From Bradyrhizobium tropiciagri (GTDB lineage: Bacteria; Pseudomonadota; Alphaproteobacteria; Rhizobiales; Xanthobacteraceae): a stretch of 64,000 bases of DNA. Below are positions 62,258 through 64,000 of this stretch, piece after piece. The stretch lies in NCBI RefSeq assembly GCF_018130505.1, contig NZ_JAFCKH010000005.1:62001-126000 (forward strand), given 5' to 3'. The translations under genes were made by a program, and so were the position numbers. Each line of letters starts with the position of its first letter. Within the stretch, counting starts at the first letter, position 1. Below the pieces are notes generated by a model. That model had not been told where the DNA came from, made no database searches, and saw only the letters and a program-made list of their open reading frames with translations.

Positions 62258-62959
62258 TCAGACCGGGCGTTCCGGGCCGGCATCCCGCAACGCCTGACGC
62301 TGCGCCGATCGCAGCGTCTTCTGCGTCTCCTCGATATGATCGCGCAGCAGCCGCACGGCCTTCTTGGCCTCACCGTCGCGGCAGAATTCGAGCAGCCGGT
62401 AATGCTCGCGCTGCGGACGCTCCTTGCCGGTCGCCTGCGACACCAGCGCGCGCGTGAACCGGCTGACATGGCCGTAATTCGCCTCGATCATCCCGAGCAG
62501 GCGGGGGCGGTTGCACGGCGCGTAGAGCGTGGCGTGGAATTTCCAGTTGAAGGCACCCCATTGCGCCGGATCGGGCGCGGCGTCGTAGGCACGGAGGATT
62601 TTCGTGGCTTCGTCGAGATCGATCTCGCCCATCGCCGGGATCGCCAGCCGCAGGGCGTGGCATTCGAGCGCGATGCGGATCTCGAGCAGCTCGATCACCT
62701 CGTCGATGGACAGGTCGGAGACCACGGCGCCGCGGTTGGGCAGGAAGGTCACGAAGCCTTCGGCCTCGAGCTGTCGCAGCGCCTCGCGCACCGGGATACG
62801 GCTGGTGCCGAACCGTTCGGCGAGCTCGTCCTGCCGTAACTGGATACCAGGGGCGAGTTCGCCTGAGCTGATCGCGGCCCGCAGGGCCTCGCGCACGGCC
62901 TCCGGCGCGGAGCCGTGGGCTCCGGCGGGTCGACTGCTGACGGCGGTTCCAGGTTCCAT
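62258..62959 (-). CDS. GntR-family regulator, FadR/FCD subgroup
   Basis: A 233-residue regulator. The N-terminal winged helix is VREALRAAISSGELAPGIQLRQDELAERFGTSRIPVREALRQLEAEGFV. The C-terminal FCD ligand domain has ELLEIRIALECHALRLAI, the metal/ligand FNWKFHATLYAPCNRPRLL and REHYRLLEFCRDG. FCD domains usually bind carboxylates via a metal ion. ATG 62959 has GAGGGAG nine bases upstream; another ATG at 62998 has no ribosome site. Divergent to it is a solute-binding protein gene whose promoter carries palindromes, so it likely controls uptake and oxidation of one substrate. Confidence 0.92.
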   Translation of the reverse strand: MEPGTAVSSRPAGAHGSAPEAVREALRAAISSGELAPGIQLRQDELAERFGTSRIPVREALRQLEAEGFVTFLPNRGAVVSDLSIDEVIELLEIRIALECHALRLAIPAMGEIDLDEATKILRAYDAAPDPAQWGAFNWKFHATLYAPCNRPRLLGMIEANYGHVSRFTRALVSQATGKERPQREHYRLLEFCRDGEAKKAVRLLRDHIEETQKTLRSAQRQALRDAGPERPV

Positions 62960-63001
62960 CCGGCTACTCCCTCGCGCCAAGGTATCCAGTGGTATCATGA
63001 T

Positions 63002-63062
63002 TGTATAAAATCGATTTGCCGATTATGCAATGCTGTGTATAAAATCTGGATACATTGTATCC
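63002..63062. promoter_or_regulatory. Divergent control region of the GntR / solute-binding-protein genes
   Basis: Plus-strand promoter: TTGCCG at 63016-63021, 16 bases, TATAAA at 63038-63043. GGATACA-T-TGTATCC at 63048-63062 is a perfect 15-bp palindrome on the expected transcription start. TGTATAAAATC occurs twice (63002 and 63036), 34 bases apart. These are candidate GntR sites. Confidence 0.6.
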
Positions 63063-63089
63063 GATTCCTGTCGCGCGACGGAGCATTCG

Positions 63090-63989
63090 ATGAAACAAGC
63101 CGCGAAACATTTGATTCTACTGACATTTCTTGCCGCTCTCGCGGTTGCTCCGGCCCACGCCCAGTCGCCCGGCGGCACGCTGGCCAAGATCAAGGACGCC
63201 GGCGAGATCCGGCTCGGCCACCGCGATATCTCGGTCCCGTTCTCCTATCTCGACGACAGCCAGAAGCCGGTCGGCTTTGCGATGGACCTCTGTGGGCGGA
63301 TCGTCGATGCCGTGAAGGCCGAGCTCAAGCTGCCGTCGCTGCAGACCAGGCTGCAGCCGATCCAACTCTCTACCCAGATACCGCTAATCGAGAACGGCAC
63401 CATCGACATCGTCTGCGGTCCGGCCACCAACACGCTGGAGCGGCAGAAGGTGGTCGCCTTCAGCAACACCATCTTCGTGTCGAGCATCCGCGCCGTGGTG
63501 CGCAAGGATTCGCCGATCAAGACCTTCGAAGACCTCAATGGCCGGCCGGTGTCGCTGACCTCGGGCTCGACCTCGATCGGACTGCTGACGGCGCGCGCCC
63601 AGGAGAAGAATTTCCAGACCAAGAACATCCTGACCGCCGATCACGCCGCATCGTTCCTGGCGCTGACCACCGGACGCAGCGACGCCTTCGTCATGGACGA
63701 CATCCTGCTCGCCAGCCTGATCGCGGGCAGCGCCAACCCCGCCGACTGGCGCATCATCGACGACAGCCTGCGCACCGAGCCCTACGGGCTGATCATCCGC
63801 AAGGGCGATCCGGAGTTCAAGGCGCTGGTGGACGGGACGCTGACGGCGATGATGAAGGACAATGCGTTCGCGGAGCTCTACGCGAAATGGTTCATGCGCC
63901 CGATTCCGCCCAAGAACGTCAACCTGAATTTCCCGATGACGGCACCGCTGAAGGATGCGGTCGCGAAGCCGAACGACAAGGGCGTGTGA
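63090..63989 (+). CDS. ABC-transporter amino-acid-type solute-binding protein
   Basis: A 299-residue periplasmic receptor of SBP family 3 (the GltI/FliY-like fold). The signal peptide KQAAKHLILLTFLAALAVAPAHA ends near residue 24. The mature protein has GTLAKIKDAGEIRLGHRDISVPFSYLD, IDIVCGPATNTLERQKVVAFSN and the ligand region SGSTSIG. Such receptors bind glutamate, aspartate or related acids. ATG 63090 is preferred to 63030 because GGAG lies just ahead. No permease gene follows inside the window; the window ends eleven bases later, so it may begin an operon. Confidence 0.92.
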   Translation: MKQAAKHLILLTFLAALAVAPAHAQSPGGTLAKIKDAGEIRLGHRDISVPFSYLDDSQKPVGFAMDLCGRIVDAVKAELKLPSLQTRLQPIQLSTQIPLIENGTIDIVCGPATNTLERQKVVAFSNTIFVSSIRAVVRKDSPIKTFEDLNGRPVSLTSGSTSIGLLTARAQEKNFQTKNILTADHAASFLALTTGRSDAFVMDDILLASLIAGSANPADWRIIDDSLRTEPYGLIIRKGDPEFKALVDGTLTAMMKDNAFAELYAKWFMRPIPPKNVNLNFPMTAPLKDAVAKPNDKGV

Positions 63990-64000
63990 CGCCAGCAAAA

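Overview
The window is high-GC alphaproteobacterial chromosome, most like Bradyrhizobium or Rhodopseudomonas. This is judged from protein similarity by eye, dense short dispersed palindromes, frequent GTG starts and the rpsT | dnaA - dnaN - recF - gyrB order. No phage, insertion sequence, CRISPR array or plasmid function was seen. About 59 protein genes and one tRNA are called.

The core is 35.8-45.7 kb: rpsT, an AT-richer 1.2 kb gap that is a candidate replication origin or dnaA control region, then dnaA, dnaN, recF, gyrB and a MurA-family gene. Gene direction changes here. Left of the gap roughly 27 genes run on the minus strand against 12 on the plus; right of it plus-strand genes dominate. 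That is what leading-strand bias around an origin would give.

Left arm (1-34 kb): an EAL fragment, YccF, an LLM-type flavin monooxygenase, tRNA-Arg(CCG), a short GreA/GreB-family factor, a MarR regulator, an RND efflux adaptor/pump pair, two hydrolases, a LuxR-type regulator, a GST, DUF1697, threonine dehydratase and two very small genes. A same-strand cluster at 16.8-20.2 kb holds a membrane protein, a winged-helix regulator, a cis-prenyltransferase and a B12-binding radical SAM enzyme related to BchE. The same 17-bp palindrome lies on the cluster promoter and on the prenyltransferase start codon. Next come an ArsR-SRPBCC-DUF899-DUF1428 operon with a nearly leaderless promoter, an orphan Bug-type receptor, a VOC protein, an acyl-CoA ligase, a cytochrome P450, an HD-GYP protein, an IorAB-type molybdenum hydroxylase, an alpha/beta hydrolase that appears to have lost its nucleophile, a dienelactone hydrolase, a capsule-export lipoprotein and MsrA.

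Right arm (45.7-64 kb): a MATE exporter with two short genes, a FUSC protein, MmgE/PrpD, DUF1330, a beta-lactamase-fold protein, a membrane-anchored AraC regulator, a GNAT acetyltransferase, pirin, purC, a crotonase, a SulP-STAS-cNMP transporter, and a FAD oxidase / GntR regulator / solute-binding protein group sharing a palindromic intergenic region.

Most intergenic gaps carry imperfect palindromes of 40-140 bp in at least six families. Coordinates, palindromes and spacings were read by eye. Family names rest on motif recognition, not on database searches.
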